Origin: JAHIYU01 sp964476155
Lineage (GTDB): Bacteria; Krumholzibacteriota; Krumholzibacteriia; LZORAL124-64-63
Direction of reading: 5' to 3'
NCBI GenBank assembly: GCA_964476155.1
Contig: CAYYYS010000001.1
Coordinates: forward strand, 240,836 to 304,835
DNA length: 64,000 bases
The notes under the pieces are model-generated. The model searched no databases, was not told the origin of the DNA, and worked only from the letters and a program-made list of their open reading frames with translations. Below are positions 45,316 through 55,549 of the stretch, piece by piece (position 1 is the first letter of the stretch; each line of letters opens with the position of its first letter). A program made the translations under genes and the position numbers.

Positions 45316-46176
45316 TCAACTGCCCGTGCTGGCGTAGCGACGGATTCCCCGGGTCCAGACAAGGTAGCCCACACTAAAAGTGATCAGCCCGACCAGGGGG
45401 GTCAACAGGGCCGTGCGCTGGAAGTCGGGGCCGCCCACGAACCAGGTGGCCGGATAGAAGGCCACCCACGCGAAAGGCAGCACGAAGGTCAGGAAGATGC
45501 GGACCAGGGGGCTGAAGATGGTCACCGGATAGCGGCTGAAGCGGATGATGTTGTAGACCGGCGGCGCCAGGCCCATGCGATCCTCCATCCAGAACGACAC
45601 TGAAGTCAGGGTCAGGAAGACGCCGATGTACACCATGCACGCGGCCACCGACAAGATCAGCAGCAACAGCACGTCCACCGCGCCCAGGGAGAGCCCCAGA
45701 CCGAGGCCCGCGTAGATCATCACCGCCGTACCCAGGACGAGCTCGTTGAGACCGCCCAGGCCGAAGGAACTGAAGAAGACCTGGGCCAGGGGGTTCACCG
45801 GCCGCAGCAGGATCCGATCGAATTCGCCCTCGATGATGTAGCGCTCACTGAAATGGTACATGTTGACGCTGACCAGATTGAACAGGCCCAGGGGCAGCAG
45901 GCTGAAGCCGTAGATGAACAGGACCTGCTCGTAGGTCCAGCCCTGGAGCGAAGTGATCTTGCTGAAGAGAACCGTGAGGACCGAGAGCTGGATCCCCAGG
46001 GAGACCAGATTGGCCGACAAGTCGACAATGAAGTCGGAACGGTAGACCATGCGCGACTTGAGAAATTGCGCGAAGTACGCACCGTAAATGTTTACATGAC
46101 GCCACGGTTCGCGCGCCCGTCGCTGCCATGTGTCGTCCAGGCGGGACAGGCGGAGGGTTTTGTCCAGGGGACTCAT
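45316..46176 (-). CDS. ABC-2 type transporter permease (COG3694-like)
   Basis: The 286-residue membrane protein has six predicted helices after a short cytoplasmic N-terminus, with AYFAQFLKSRMVYRSDFIVD as the entry segment (key part LKSRMVYRSDF). It is one of two related permeases in a three-gene exporter with the ATPase at 47037-48062. GGGAGG precedes the ATG at 46176, two bases after the upstream permease stop. The triad of one ATPase and two such permeases matches the uncharacterised COG4586/COG4587/COG3694 export system. Substrate unknown. Confidence 0.85.
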   Translation of the reverse strand: MSPLDKTLRLSRLDDTWQRRAREPWRHVNIYGAYFAQFLKSRMVYRSDFIVDLSANLVSLGIQLSVLTVLFSKITSLQGWTYEQVLFIYGFSLLPLGLFNLVSVNMYHFSERYIIEGEFDRILLRPVNPLAQVFFSSFGLGGLNELVLGTAVMIYAGLGLGLSLGAVDVLLLLILSVAACMVYIGVFLTLTSVSFWMEDRMGLAPPVYNIIRFSRYPVTIFSPLVRIFLTFVLPFAWVAFYPATWFVGGPDFQRTALLTPLVGLITFSVGYLVWTRGIRRYASTGS

Positions 46177-46177
46177 C

Positions 46178-47047
46178 TCAGCCTCCCTGCAACGTGACAT
46201 GGCGCACCGAACGGTTCCACGTCCAGCGGCCCAGGAGGAAAAGCGCGACGGCCCAGCCCGCCTGCAGCGTGAGGGCGGCGACCAGGTCGGGCCCCTGGCG
46301 CAGACCCAGGAATATCGTCACGGGGATGTAGCTGATGGCCTGGAACGGAAGCCAGGTCACGACCGTCTGCACCCACTCGGGGAAGAACGTGAAGGGGATC
46401 AGCACGCCCGTCAGAAACTCCATCATCACCATCTTGGCGCGGATGACGCCGAAGACGTTCTGCAGATGGAAGGCCAGGCAGCCGACCAGAAAATTGATCT
46501 GCGAGTTGACCAACAGGGCCAACACGAAACTGAGCACTGTCCAGCCGTAAAGAGACGGATCGGCGGGCCCGGTGAATCCGAAGAGCGGCACGACCACGAT
46601 CGTGATCGGCAGCGTGAACATGAGGAAGCGGAAGGCGGCCTCCCCCATCGCCTCGCTCAACATCATCGTCTGCACGTGCAGGGGCTTGATGAGTTGCACG
46701 GCGATCTGGCCCTCTATCACCTGATGCGACAGGGTGCGATCGATGTTGTTGAAATAGAAGCTGCGGCCGATCCAGCTGACGATCACGTAGGTGATCATTT
46801 GGCTGAGCGTGAGCCCGCCGATGGTGGCGGCGTCCTCGGGGCGGCTGGCGTACAGGGCCGTGAACAGGAAGTAGTTTCCGGCCACGAAAATAGTGTAGGA
46901 CACGACCCCCGTGTAGTAGCGCAGGCGGTAGGCCAGGAACTTCAGGAAGGCCAGGCGCACGAAATGGCCGTAGAGGCCCACGGTGGCCTCGAAGCCACGG
47001 TGCCAGCGCTTGAGTTCCACGGGAGCGACGACGGTGTCAACGGACAT
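46178..47047 (-). CDS. ABC-2 type transporter permease (COG4587-like)
   Basis: The 289-residue protein has six membrane helices with FLAYRLRYYTGVVSY at the first and SQINFLVGCLAFHLQNVFGV in the centre (key part VNSQINFLVGCLAF). Its start overlaps the ATPase stop by 11 bases, so the three genes are translated together. It pairs with the downstream permease as a heterodimer. Confidence 0.85.
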   Translation of the reverse strand: MSVDTVVAPVELKRWHRGFEATVGLYGHFVRLAFLKFLAYRLRYYTGVVSYTIFVAGNYFLFTALYASRPEDAATIGGLTLSQMITYVIVSWIGRSFYFNNIDRTLSHQVIEGQIAVQLIKPLHVQTMMLSEAMGEAAFRFLMFTLPITIVVVPLFGFTGPADPSLYGWTVLSFVLALLVNSQINFLVGCLAFHLQNVFGVIRAKMVMMEFLTGVLIPFTFFPEWVQTVVTWLPFQAISYIPVTIFLGLRQGPDLVAALTLQAGWAVALFLLGRWTWNRSVRHVTLQGG

Positions 47048-48062
47048 GGTCACCCGCTTCCGGTCCCCCACGACGATAGATTTCGCGGACAATCGCCTCG
47101 ATGCTCTGCTCCTCCAGACGCAGGTCGTGAACCGGGCGCGTGTTGACCAGGGTCTTGATGACCTCGGCTGCCCGCACCTCGTTGCGGCTGAACTCCAGGG
47201 TGTGCAACAGGCCTTCGCCCGACTTCCAATCAACGGGGAGGTCGCCGATGTCGGTGACCAGATCGTCTCGCGTTGCGGCTGCGCGCAGTTCCACGTGCAG
47301 CTGAACGCGGTTACCCACGCGATCGCGCAGGTGTGCCAGTTCGCCGTCGTACACGGCCACGCCATGGTCGATGATGATCACGCGACGGCAGAGCTGCTGG
47401 ATGTCGCCCAGATCGTGGGTGGTCAGCAGGATGGTGGTGCCGAGATTCTCACGGATGTCGCGCAGGAAGGTGCGCACGCTTTCCTTGGCGACCACGTCCA
47501 GGCCGATGGTGGGTTCGTCCAGAAATAGCAGCCGCGGGCTGTGCAGCAGGGCCGCCGCCAGATCGCAACGCATGCGCTGGCCGAGCGACAACTTGCGCAC
47601 CGGCTGGTGCATGAATTCGTCGAGACCGAGCAGTTCGGTCAACAGGCCGATCTGGCGCGTGTAATCGGCGCCGTCGACCTCGTAGATCTTCTTGAGCAGA
47701 CCGAAGGACTCCACCACCGCCAGATCCCACCAGAGCTGGGTGCGCTGGCCGAAGACGGCGCCGATATGCCGCGTGTAGTGCCGACGATCCCGATACGGCA
47801 CCAGGCCGCCCACGTCCACCGAACCAGAGGTGGGCGTGAGAATACCGGTGAGCATCTTGATGGTGGTGGACTTGCCGGCACCGTTGGCGCCGATGTAGCC
47901 GACCATCTCGCCCGGGGCGATGTCGAAGGTGATCTTGTTCACCGCGCGCAGCGTCCCGCGTCGCGGACGCACCAGATCGACCACGCCTCCCCACACGCCC
48001 TCGCGACGCTTGGTGGTGACGTAATCGCGGCACAGGTCACGGACCCTGATCAGGGCGTCCAC
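47037..48062 (-). CDS. ABC transporter ATP-binding protein (COG4586-like)
   Basis: The 341-residue ATPase has Walker A GANGAGKSTT, the Q-loop FGQRTQLWWDL, a signature LSLGQRMRCDLA, Walker B LLFLDEPTIGLD and switch His in LTTHDLGD. The N-terminal part carries the VWGGVVDLVRPRR insertion common in this exporter group, and the last 90 residues form an extra domain (RVQLHVELRAAAT). It starts with GTG behind GGAG, 14 bases after xseB. It powers the two permeases encoded next. Confidence 0.93.
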   Translation of the reverse strand: MDALIRVRDLCRDYVTTKRREGVWGGVVDLVRPRRGTLRAVNKITFDIAPGEMVGYIGANGAGKSTTIKMLTGILTPTSGSVDVGGLVPYRDRRHYTRHIGAVFGQRTQLWWDLAVVESFGLLKKIYEVDGADYTRQIGLLTELLGLDEFMHQPVRKLSLGQRMRCDLAAALLHSPRLLFLDEPTIGLDVVAKESVRTFLRDIRENLGTTILLTTHDLGDIQQLCRRVIIIDHGVAVYDGELAHLRDRVGNRVQLHVELRAAATRDDLVTDIGDLPVDWKSGEGLLHTLEFSRNEVRAAEVIKTLVNTRPVHDLRLEEQSIEAIVREIYRRGGPEAGDHVR

Positions 48063-48075
48063 GTGTCGTCTCCGT

Positions 48076-48330
48076 TCAGTCTCCGCTCGGGAGGTCGGTG
48101 TTCGCGTGGCCCGGGGGCTCGTCCTGATCGAGATCGTCGACGAACGTCTTGATCTCCATTTCGGTCTTGCGGAGCTTGTCGCGACAGGCGTCCACCAGGG
48201 TCACCGCGCGCTTCACTTCCGAAGAGAGATCGTCGATGTCGATCTCGTCGGCTTCGAGGCGGGACAGGATGCCCTCCACCTCGGTGATGGCCTCGCCGAA
48301 GCTCGGCGTCTTTTCCTTCTTGGGTGTCAC
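48076..48330 (-). CDS. xseB: exodeoxyribonuclease VII small subunit
   Basis: I choose the GTG at 48330 (84 residues), behind GAGGAGG, because it gives the family length of about 80; an upstream frame overlaps xseA. The small helical protein has PSFGEAITEVEGILSRLE and DIDDLSSEVKRAVTLVDACR, the family core that wraps the large subunit. It follows xseA by 10 bases. Confidence 0.92.
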   Translation of the reverse strand: MTPKKEKTPSFGEAITEVEGILSRLEADEIDIDDLSSEVKRAVTLVDACRDKLRKTEMEIKTFVDDLDQDEPPGHANTDLPSGD

Positions 48331-48340
48331 CCTATCCTCC

Positions 48341-49834
48341 TCATGACGTTTCGGATTCGGTCTCGATTCCTTCCACGATACTCGTGACGCGTCCACCCCG
48401 CAGCCTCGTAGTCAGACGGTCTCCGGGCCCGACGGACGCGGCGTCGCGCAGGACACGGCCGTCGGGTCCACTGGTCAGGCTGTACCCGCGGGCGATGAGC
48501 CGCCGGGGGTCGAGCAGGTCGGCCTTCTCGGCCAGATGATCCAGGCGGCGGACTCGCGTAGCAACGGTGGACGCAGCGGCACGTACGATGCGGTCGCGCA
48601 TTTCGACAAAGCGTTCATGGCGGGCCGGCCACCCGGCCAGCAGACGCCGGGGCGTCAGGCGGCTCGTCACCCCATCGACCTCGCTGCTCCGGCGGGCCAC
48701 AACGGCTGTCGCGGCGCGCGTCAGGTCGGCGACGATACGGTCCCGGCGATCGCTCGCGCGCGACAGACCGAGAGCTGAGCGGGCCAGGATCCGGTCGCGC
48801 AGACGCACGAGCTCGGTAGCCCGCTCGCTCACCCGCGATTGGACGCCGAGACGCAACGCACCGGACAGGTCGCGCAACCGGCGCCGGCGCTTTTCCAGGA
48901 GAGCGCGGACAGCTTCGCCGACGGTCCGGCCCAGATCCAGGGCGGTGCGCTCGGCCGTCTCGACCCGGGCGACAAGGTCCTGGGCCGCTGCGGTGGGTGT
49001 CTTGCAGGCGTGGTGGGCGACCGTGTCGGCGATGCTGTGATCGATCTCGTGGCCGATGGCCGTGATCACGGGTACCTGGCAGCGCGCGATACACTCGGCC
49101 ACCTGCTGGTGGTCGAACCAGGACAGATCCGCCTTCGAGCCACCGCCGCGCGTGACGACGATCACGTCGAGGCCGGCGCGGGCCATGCCCGTCACGGCGC
49201 CGATGACCTGGGACACCATGGCGTCCCCCATCATGCGGCAATCGGCGCGGGTGACCCGGAACCCGTAGCCGGACTCGCGAAGACTCGTCAGAAAATCGCG
49301 CTCGGCGGCGCTGCCTCCCGACGTCACCAGCCCCACACGCAGAGGCAGCGCGGGAATCGACAGCCGGGCATTGAGCTCGAGCAAACCGTGTTCCTGGAGA
49401 TAGGCGAGCACCCGACGACGGCGCGCCTCGAGCTGACCCAGGGTGTAGGTGGTGTCGACACCCACGATCTTGAGCTGCAGTTTGCCGAAGGGCGGGTAGA
49501 AGTCGACAACGCACTGGAGACAGACCTCGAGCTTGTCGGCCAGGCGGAAGTCGGGATCGCTGCCGTCGAGATAGCGCTGCAGGCCGAACTTGCGGCGGTC
49601 CCATTCCAGCAATGCGACCGGTATGGAGACCGCGGCGTCCCGTCCGGTGCCGTGCAACTCGAAGTAGACATGTTTGCGGCGGGCCGCATCCGCGGGGAGA
49701 CGCTGCACTTCGCCGCGCACCCAGACGGCGCCGGGGAAACCGCCCTGCAGGACCGCGCGGATCTCCTCGTTGAGTTCGGAGACCGAATAGACGCGGCGCT
49801 CGTCCTTGTCCACGGCAGAGAAGAGATCGTACAT
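48341..49834 (-). CDS. xseA: exodeoxyribonuclease VII large subunit
   Basis: The 497-residue protein has an N-terminal OB fold (YSVSELNEEIRAVLQGGFPG, here cited by its part SVSELNEEI; WVRGEVQRL) and the catalytic domain with VGLVTSGGSAAERDFL, VIVVTRGGGSKADLSWF, and AIGHEIDHSIADTVAHHACKTPTAAA (key parts GHEIDH and KTPTAAA). A coiled region follows, ending with the usual C-terminal strand domain. It degrades single-stranded DNA in repair. A large palindromic element lies directly upstream of its ribosome site. Confidence 0.96.
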   Translation of the reverse strand: MYDLFSAVDKDERRVYSVSELNEEIRAVLQGGFPGAVWVRGEVQRLPADAARRKHVYFELHGTGRDAAVSIPVALLEWDRRKFGLQRYLDGSDPDFRLADKLEVCLQCVVDFYPPFGKLQLKIVGVDTTYTLGQLEARRRRVLAYLQEHGLLELNARLSIPALPLRVGLVTSGGSAAERDFLTSLRESGYGFRVTRADCRMMGDAMVSQVIGAVTGMARAGLDVIVVTRGGGSKADLSWFDHQQVAECIARCQVPVITAIGHEIDHSIADTVAHHACKTPTAAAQDLVARVETAERTALDLGRTVGEAVRALLEKRRRRLRDLSGALRLGVQSRVSERATELVRLRDRILARSALGLSRASDRRDRIVADLTRAATAVVARRSSEVDGVTSRLTPRRLLAGWPARHERFVEMRDRIVRAAASTVATRVRRLDHLAEKADLLDPRRLIARGYSLTSGPDGRVLRDAASVGPGDRLTTRLRGGRVTSIVEGIETESETS

Positions 49835-49847
49835 GGCGGCTCCAGGC

Positions 49848-50011
49848 TGGTACTCTGTCAGCCCTCGACTTTGGAGTTGGCGAGTTCACAAGCAGCCATC
49901 TGCTGCGTTGCACTCGCTTGAATTAGCCACGGCTAGTCCGGCGCTCGCGCGCCTTGCATCCGACCACTTGTGAACTCGCCAACTCCAAAGTCGAGGATTG
50001 ACAGAATACTA
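49848..50011. repeat. 164-bp palindromic element with 30-bp perfect inverted arms
   Basis: Arms 49863-49892 and 49967-49996 are perfect 30-base inverted repeats (outer part CCTCGACTTTGGAGTTGG). The symmetry continues outward through TCTGTCA/TGACAGA to 49848 and 50011 with few mismatches. The 74-base centre carries a small hairpin TAGCC-AC-GGCTA. The element fills the gap between xseA and the MATE gene exactly, four bases before the MATE stop. It has no coding capacity and no T-tract; it looks like a small non-autonomous mobile element or REP-type palindrome. The central hairpin architecture resembles the element at 56885-57068. Confidence 0.8.
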
Positions 50012-50014
50012 TGA

Positions 50015-51370
50015 TCAGAGTGAGCGACGATTCCAGTCGCCCCGCACGAACCAGACCGTGATGCCCACGGCATAGACGAAGAACCAGACCAGCACGCCGA
50101 TCCAGGCCCCGTTCAAGCCCAGTCCCAGGTAGATGCCGAAGAACCAGGCGCCCGGCAGGAACAACAGCCACGCGGTAACGACGTCGACGATCATGACGAC
50201 CCGCGTTTCGCCGGCGCCCTTCAGGGCCCCGGCCAGGGTCAAGCCCACGGCGTCGAAGATCTGCACCAGACCCATCATACGCAGAATGGGCGTGCCGGCC
50301 CTAATCAAATCCGGGTCGGTGGCGAAGAGGCTCATCAACCAGGCGGGCGCGAGCAGGAAAATAACGCTGAACAGGCCCATCAATACTACGCTGAGACTCA
50401 CGCCGCCCCAGCCCGCGCGTACGGCGCCGCGCGGGTCTCCCGCCCCCAGGCTCTGCCCCACCAGGGTCTGCACCGCGAGGCCCACGCCGATGGCCGGCAT
50501 GAAACTCAGGGCCGCGATACGGAACACGACGTTGCCGGCCGCGACCGCGATGGTGGAAATCCGGCCCAGAATGGCGAAGAACACGAGCACCGCCATCAGT
50601 GCGCCCAGGACCTGGACCGCCGCCGGCCAGGCAACCCGGGTCATGGCCCCCAGCAGCCGCGAATTCCAGTTGGTGCGACTGAGGAAACGGAAGCGGTGTC
50701 GAACGGACGGCCGCATCATGATGACGAGGAACGCCAACACGGCGAGGAAACTGGCGATGACGCTGGCCAGGGCCGCGCCGGTCACGCCCAGGGCCGGCGC
50801 GCCCAGCTTGCCGAAGATCAGCACCCAGTTGAGCAGGACATTGATCACGTTCATACCCACGCCCACCAGCATGCCGATACGCGTCCAGCCGATACCGTCG
50901 TAGACCGCGCGCAACACGAAGGTGAGCATGGAGGGCACCGCACCCAGCACGCGCCAGCGGAGATACTCGCCACCGAGACGGTGAACTTCCGGGTCGCGGG
51001 CCACCAGTCCCATCCAGGTTTCGGGCTGCCAGAGGCCGAGTAAGGTTACCAGGACACCCAGCACGATGGTCGCGGCTCCGGCGGTGCCGAGCACTTCGCC
51101 AACCTCGTCGTCACGGTTGGCGCCAACACGGTGGGCGGTGAAGGTCTGGGTCGGCACATCGAGAGCCTTCAGGGTGCTGGCGACGGCGGAGAACATGAGG
51201 GTGGCGACGCCCACGGCCGCCAGGGACGCGGCGCCGAGTTGGCCGACCATCAGCGTGTCCACGAGCCCCATGAGGGTCTGGGACACGTTGGCGGTGACCA
51301 CGGGCATGGCGAGAAAGAGAATCCGGCGGGCAAGCACCCGCCGGGTCAGCGATCCGAGTGCGGTGGTCAT
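50015..51370 (-). CDS. MATE family efflux transporter
   Basis: The 451-residue protein has 12 predicted helices in two similar halves. Family marks are LGAASLAAVGVATLMFS near the start, SLMGLVDTLMVGQLGAASLAA-type entry (MGLVDTLMVGQLGAA) and IGVGLAVQTLVGQSLGAGDPRGA in the second half. It exports drugs or metabolites in exchange for sodium or protons. Its ATG overlaps the aminopeptidase stop (TGATG), so it is co-translated with the leucyl aminopeptidase; a functional link is not obvious. Confidence 0.93.
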   Translation of the reverse strand: MTTALGSLTRRVLARRILFLAMPVVTANVSQTLMGLVDTLMVGQLGAASLAAVGVATLMFSAVASTLKALDVPTQTFTAHRVGANRDDEVGEVLGTAGAATIVLGVLVTLLGLWQPETWMGLVARDPEVHRLGGEYLRWRVLGAVPSMLTFVLRAVYDGIGWTRIGMLVGVGMNVINVLLNWVLIFGKLGAPALGVTGAALASVIASFLAVLAFLVIMMRPSVRHRFRFLSRTNWNSRLLGAMTRVAWPAAVQVLGALMAVLVFFAILGRISTIAVAAGNVVFRIAALSFMPAIGVGLAVQTLVGQSLGAGDPRGAVRAGWGGVSLSVVLMGLFSVIFLLAPAWLMSLFATDPDLIRAGTPILRMMGLVQIFDAVGLTLAGALKGAGETRVVMIVDVVTAWLLFLPGAWFFGIYLGLGLNGAWIGVLVWFFVYAVGITVWFVRGDWNRRSL

Positions 51371-52884
51371 CAGCCCGCCAGGAGTTCGACCGCGCGAGCC
51401 ATGAGCCTGGCGCCGAAACCGGTGGCGCCCTTGGGGCAGAGCGCGTCGGCCGTCGCGGCCCAGGCCGGGCCGGCGATGTCCAGGTGCGCCCAGGCCGTCT
51501 TTTCGTCCACGAACTCCTCGAGGAAGGCCGCGGCCGAACTGGCGCCCGCGTTGCGACTGCCGATGTTCTGGATGTCGGCGATGGGACTCTCGATCTCCCT
51601 GTGGTGCTCCTCGATCAGCGGCAGGGGCCAGACCCGTTCGAAGGTCTCGCCGCCGGCCTGGCGCAAGGTATCGCCCAATTTACCGTCATTGGCGAAGAGA
51701 CCGGCGAACTCGTGCCCCAGGGCGACGACGCAGGACCCGGTGAGGGTCGCCGCGTCGACCATCCAGTCGGGTTTGCGTTTGCCGGCGTAGTGGAGGGCGT
51801 CGGCCAGGATGAGGCGGCCCTCGGCGTCGGTGTTGAGGACCTCGACGGTCTTGCCCGAAGCCATCGAGAGCACGTCGCCCGGACGGATGGCGTCACCGTC
51901 GGGCATGTTCTCCACCGTGGGTATGACCACCAGCAGGCGCACCGGCAGATGCAGCCTGGCCACGATCATCGCCGCGCCCAGCACGGCGGCCGCGCCGCCC
52001 ATGTCGCTCTTCATCTCGTGCATGTTCGGGGACGGTTTGATGGAAATGCCGCCCGTGTCGAAGGTGACGCCCTTGCCGACCAGGGCCGCCAACGGCAACT
52101 TGCCGCGCACGCCGCGGGGCTTGAATTCCATGACGATCAGCTTCGATGCCTGGCGGCTGCCCTGTCCCACGCCCAGGATGCCGCCCATGCCCAGCTTGCG
52201 CAGCTTGGGTTCGCCGAGGACTGTGCAGGTCAGACCCTCGCGACGGGCCAGGGTGCGGGCCTCGCGGCTCAGGGCAGTCGGGGTGAGCTTGTTGGCGGGA
52301 CGGTTGACCAGATCGCGGGCGTAGAGCGTGCCGGCCGCGTAGACCTCGCCGGCGACCAGGCCCTTGCGGGCTTCGCGACCATGGGCCGCGTCGGGGACAA
52401 GCAGTTTCCAGGCGCGGGGGGACGGCTTGGCGTCCTTGCCCGTCTTGACCTTTTCGGTGCCGGCACGGAAGAGGGACAACTCGGCGCCCTCGACGCAACA
52501 GCGGGACACGGCTTCGGCGGTCAGGGCGCTCAGGTCTTGCCAGGGCAGGGCCAGGACACAGCTGCGGGCGCCGATCGCCCGGGCGCGCCGGGAGGCTCCG
52601 CCCAGGGCGCGACGCAGGGACTGGGGACTCACGTCGTCTGCTTTGCCCAGGCCGACCGCCAGCACCCATTTGGCCGCGGTACCACCGCCGGGAAGCAGAT
52701 GCAGCTTGCCGGCCGTGCCGTCGAAAATCTTGCCGTCGGCCAGGGCCTTCAGCCCACCGAGGGATTTATCCAGATCGCGCCACGGCTTCAACTGCGGGCG
52801 ACCCTTGTCCAGCCCTGTAATTCCGACGACGAGCAGATCCGCTCGCGCACTTGACGGCTTGACCGAGCCCGTACTCCAACGCAT
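51370..52884 (-). CDS. pepA: leucyl aminopeptidase (M17)
   Basis: The 504-residue enzyme has the M17 di-zinc site: Lys and Asp in GKGVTFDTGGISIKP, Asp in KSDMGGAAAV, and NTDAEGRLILADAL with the family signature NTDAEGR. The N-terminal domain (1-180) is less conserved. I start at the ATG at 52884 behind AAGGAG; a longer frame has no support. It releases N-terminal residues from peptides in the cytoplasm. Confidence 0.96.
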   Translation of the reverse strand: MRWSTGSVKPSSARADLLVVGITGLDKGRPQLKPWRDLDKSLGGLKALADGKIFDGTAGKLHLLPGGGTAAKWVLAVGLGKADDVSPQSLRRALGGASRRARAIGARSCVLALPWQDLSALTAEAVSRCCVEGAELSLFRAGTEKVKTGKDAKPSPRAWKLLVPDAAHGREARKGLVAGEVYAAGTLYARDLVNRPANKLTPTALSREARTLARREGLTCTVLGEPKLRKLGMGGILGVGQGSRQASKLIVMEFKPRGVRGKLPLAALVGKGVTFDTGGISIKPSPNMHEMKSDMGGAAAVLGAAMIVARLHLPVRLLVVIPTVENMPDGDAIRPGDVLSMASGKTVEVLNTDAEGRLILADALHYAGKRKPDWMVDAATLTGSCVVALGHEFAGLFANDGKLGDTLRQAGGETFERVWPLPLIEEHHREIESPIADIQNIGSRNAGASSAAAFLEEFVDEKTAWAHLDIAGPAWAATADALCPKGATGFGARLMARAVELLAG

Positions 52885-53012
52885 GGCCTGATACTCCTTG
52901 TAGAAGCTGGCGGGATGGGGATGTCTCTTCATACGGTGGGGCATTGTAACAAAGTCACGTCCCGACGCCACCCTAATAATCCAATCTCAACAACCCGGTC
53001 GTCATCCCGGTC

Positions 53013-53041
53013 TTGTCGGCCACCATCGCATCGCCTATGCT
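53013..53041 (+). promoter_or_regulatory. possible promoter of the dicarboxylate-type symporter gene
   Basis: TTGTCG (53013-53018) and TATGCT (53036-53041) are separated by 17 bases, 59 bases before the ATG. On the other strand a TACAAT box (near 52946) may serve the aminopeptidase. Confidence 0.45.
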
Positions 53042-53099
53042 CACACGACGATTACAAACACGGTTGTTCAGCGTGCAAATTTACCAGAGACGAGATCCC

Positions 53100-54404
<1,305 letters not shown>

Positions 54405-54407
54405 ACC

Positions 54408-55139
54408 ATGTCCGACGAGTACCGTGACGACGGGGCCTTCCCCCCCGATCCCGATCCGTACAACGGCGACGAGAGCCCACCGACTCCGCCCGTGGCGCCC
54501 ACGGAAAACCTGCCGCCCTGGGAAGACCGGACCGCCTTCTCGTGGTTGGCCGGCTTCGTGAACACGGTCCCGCGCGTGATGACGGCGCCGGGTCGGTTCT
54601 TCACCGACCACCCGACACGGCGAGGGTTCTGGGGACCGGTCACGTTCGGCGTGCTGATGGGCGTCATCGTGGCGATCGCCGAATGGATCTGGTCGCGGGC
54701 CTTTTCCGGCTTCGTGGATACCCTCTACGAACTGCTCGGCGAAGACTACGAAGTCTCGGCGATGGAAGACGCGCTCATCACCTTCTTCGAGAGCTTCGGC
54801 GTGTTCGCCAGCCCGTTCCGCGCGCTGGTCATGCTCTTCCTGGTGGCGGGGGTCGTGCATCTGGCCTTGATGCTGATCGCGTCCGACACCCAAAAGGGTT
54901 TCGAGGCCACGTTGCGCGCGACCGCCTACGCCCAAGCGGCATCCATCCTCGCGCTGATCCCGTTCTGCGGGAGCTACATCGGCATCCTCTGGACCATGTC
55001 GATCGCGGTGATCGGCATCCGCACGATCCACGGCATCGGTACCGGGCAAGCGCTCCTCGCCGTATTCGGCCCCATGGTGCTCTGCTGTTGCGGTTGTACG
55101 GGAATAATCGTTCTGACCGCCATGATCGCGGCGTCATGA
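54408..55139 (+). CDS. YIP1 family membrane protein
   Basis: The 243-residue protein has a Pro- and Asp-rich cytoplasmic N-terminus (about 40 residues) and five predicted membrane helices, with ALLAVFGPMVLCCCGC at the end. The helices and the pattern APGRFFTDHPTRRGFWGPVTFG match Yip1-domain proteins. These often sit beside DUF2752 genes, as here. Function in bacteria is not established. The Cys cluster CCCGC near the C-terminus is unusual. Confidence 0.8.
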   Translation: MSDEYRDDGAFPPDPDPYNGDESPPTPPVAPTENLPPWEDRTAFSWLAGFVNTVPRVMTAPGRFFTDHPTRRGFWGPVTFGVLMGVIVAIAEWIWSRAFSGFVDTLYELLGEDYEVSAMEDALITFFESFGVFASPFRALVMLFLVAGVVHLALMLIASDTQKGFEATLRATAYAQAASILALIPFCGSYIGILWTMSIAVIGIRTIHGIGTGQALLAVFGPMVLCCCGCTGIIVLTAMIAAS

Positions 55140-55549
55140 AGCTGACCCGGGAGCGAGATCCCCTGCCGCGTCTGTTGGCCTTCGTGTATGCCCCGATCGC
55201 GTTCGTGGCCTGGTGGCTGATCGAGCACCAGATCATGTTCGGTCTGGATCGCGTGCCCTGTCCCCTGCTCGAGCATGCCGGCGTTGCCTGTCCCACGTGC
55301 GGCGGCACGCGCGCGGGTCTGGCCCTGGGCCGGCTCGATGTGGTCGGCGCACTGGTGGAGAACCCGCTGATCACGATCGGGCTGCTGGTGCTGGGGCTGT
55401 GGTTCATCTACGCGGTGATCGCCACGACGCTGTCTGGGTTGCGCGTGACCGTGAAGGTCGGCAAAGGCGAAGGACGCCTGATCCGTCTGCTCGTGACGGC
55501 CCTGATCATCGGCACCTGGGTCTACGAGGTCAAGCGGCACACGAGTTAG
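55136..55549 (+). CDS. DUF2752 membrane protein
   Basis: The 137-residue protein has three membrane segments and the DUF2752 signature CPTCGGTRAG after the first one. The ATG overlaps the YIP1 stop (ATGA), and its own stop overlaps the convergent gene by four bases. The CxxCG motif suggests metal or disulfide chemistry at the membrane face, but no function is known. Confidence 0.85.
   Translation: MKLTRERDPLPRLLAFVYAPIAFVAWWLIEHQIMFGLDRVPCPLLEHAGVACPTCGGTRAGLALGRLDVVGALVENPLITIGLLVLGLWFIYAVIATTLSGLRVTVKVGKGEGRLIRLLVTALIIGTWVYEVKRHTS

Noticed and set aside
46178..47365. Longer 395-residue ABC permease start
   Set aside because: The added residues are an out-of-frame reading of the ATPase gene; the ATG at 47047 fits the family.
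54542..55549. 335-codon frame over the YIP1 and DUF2752 region
   Set aside because: Only its last 137 codons are real (the DUF2752 gene starting at 55136); the rest is an out-of-frame reading of the YIP1 gene.
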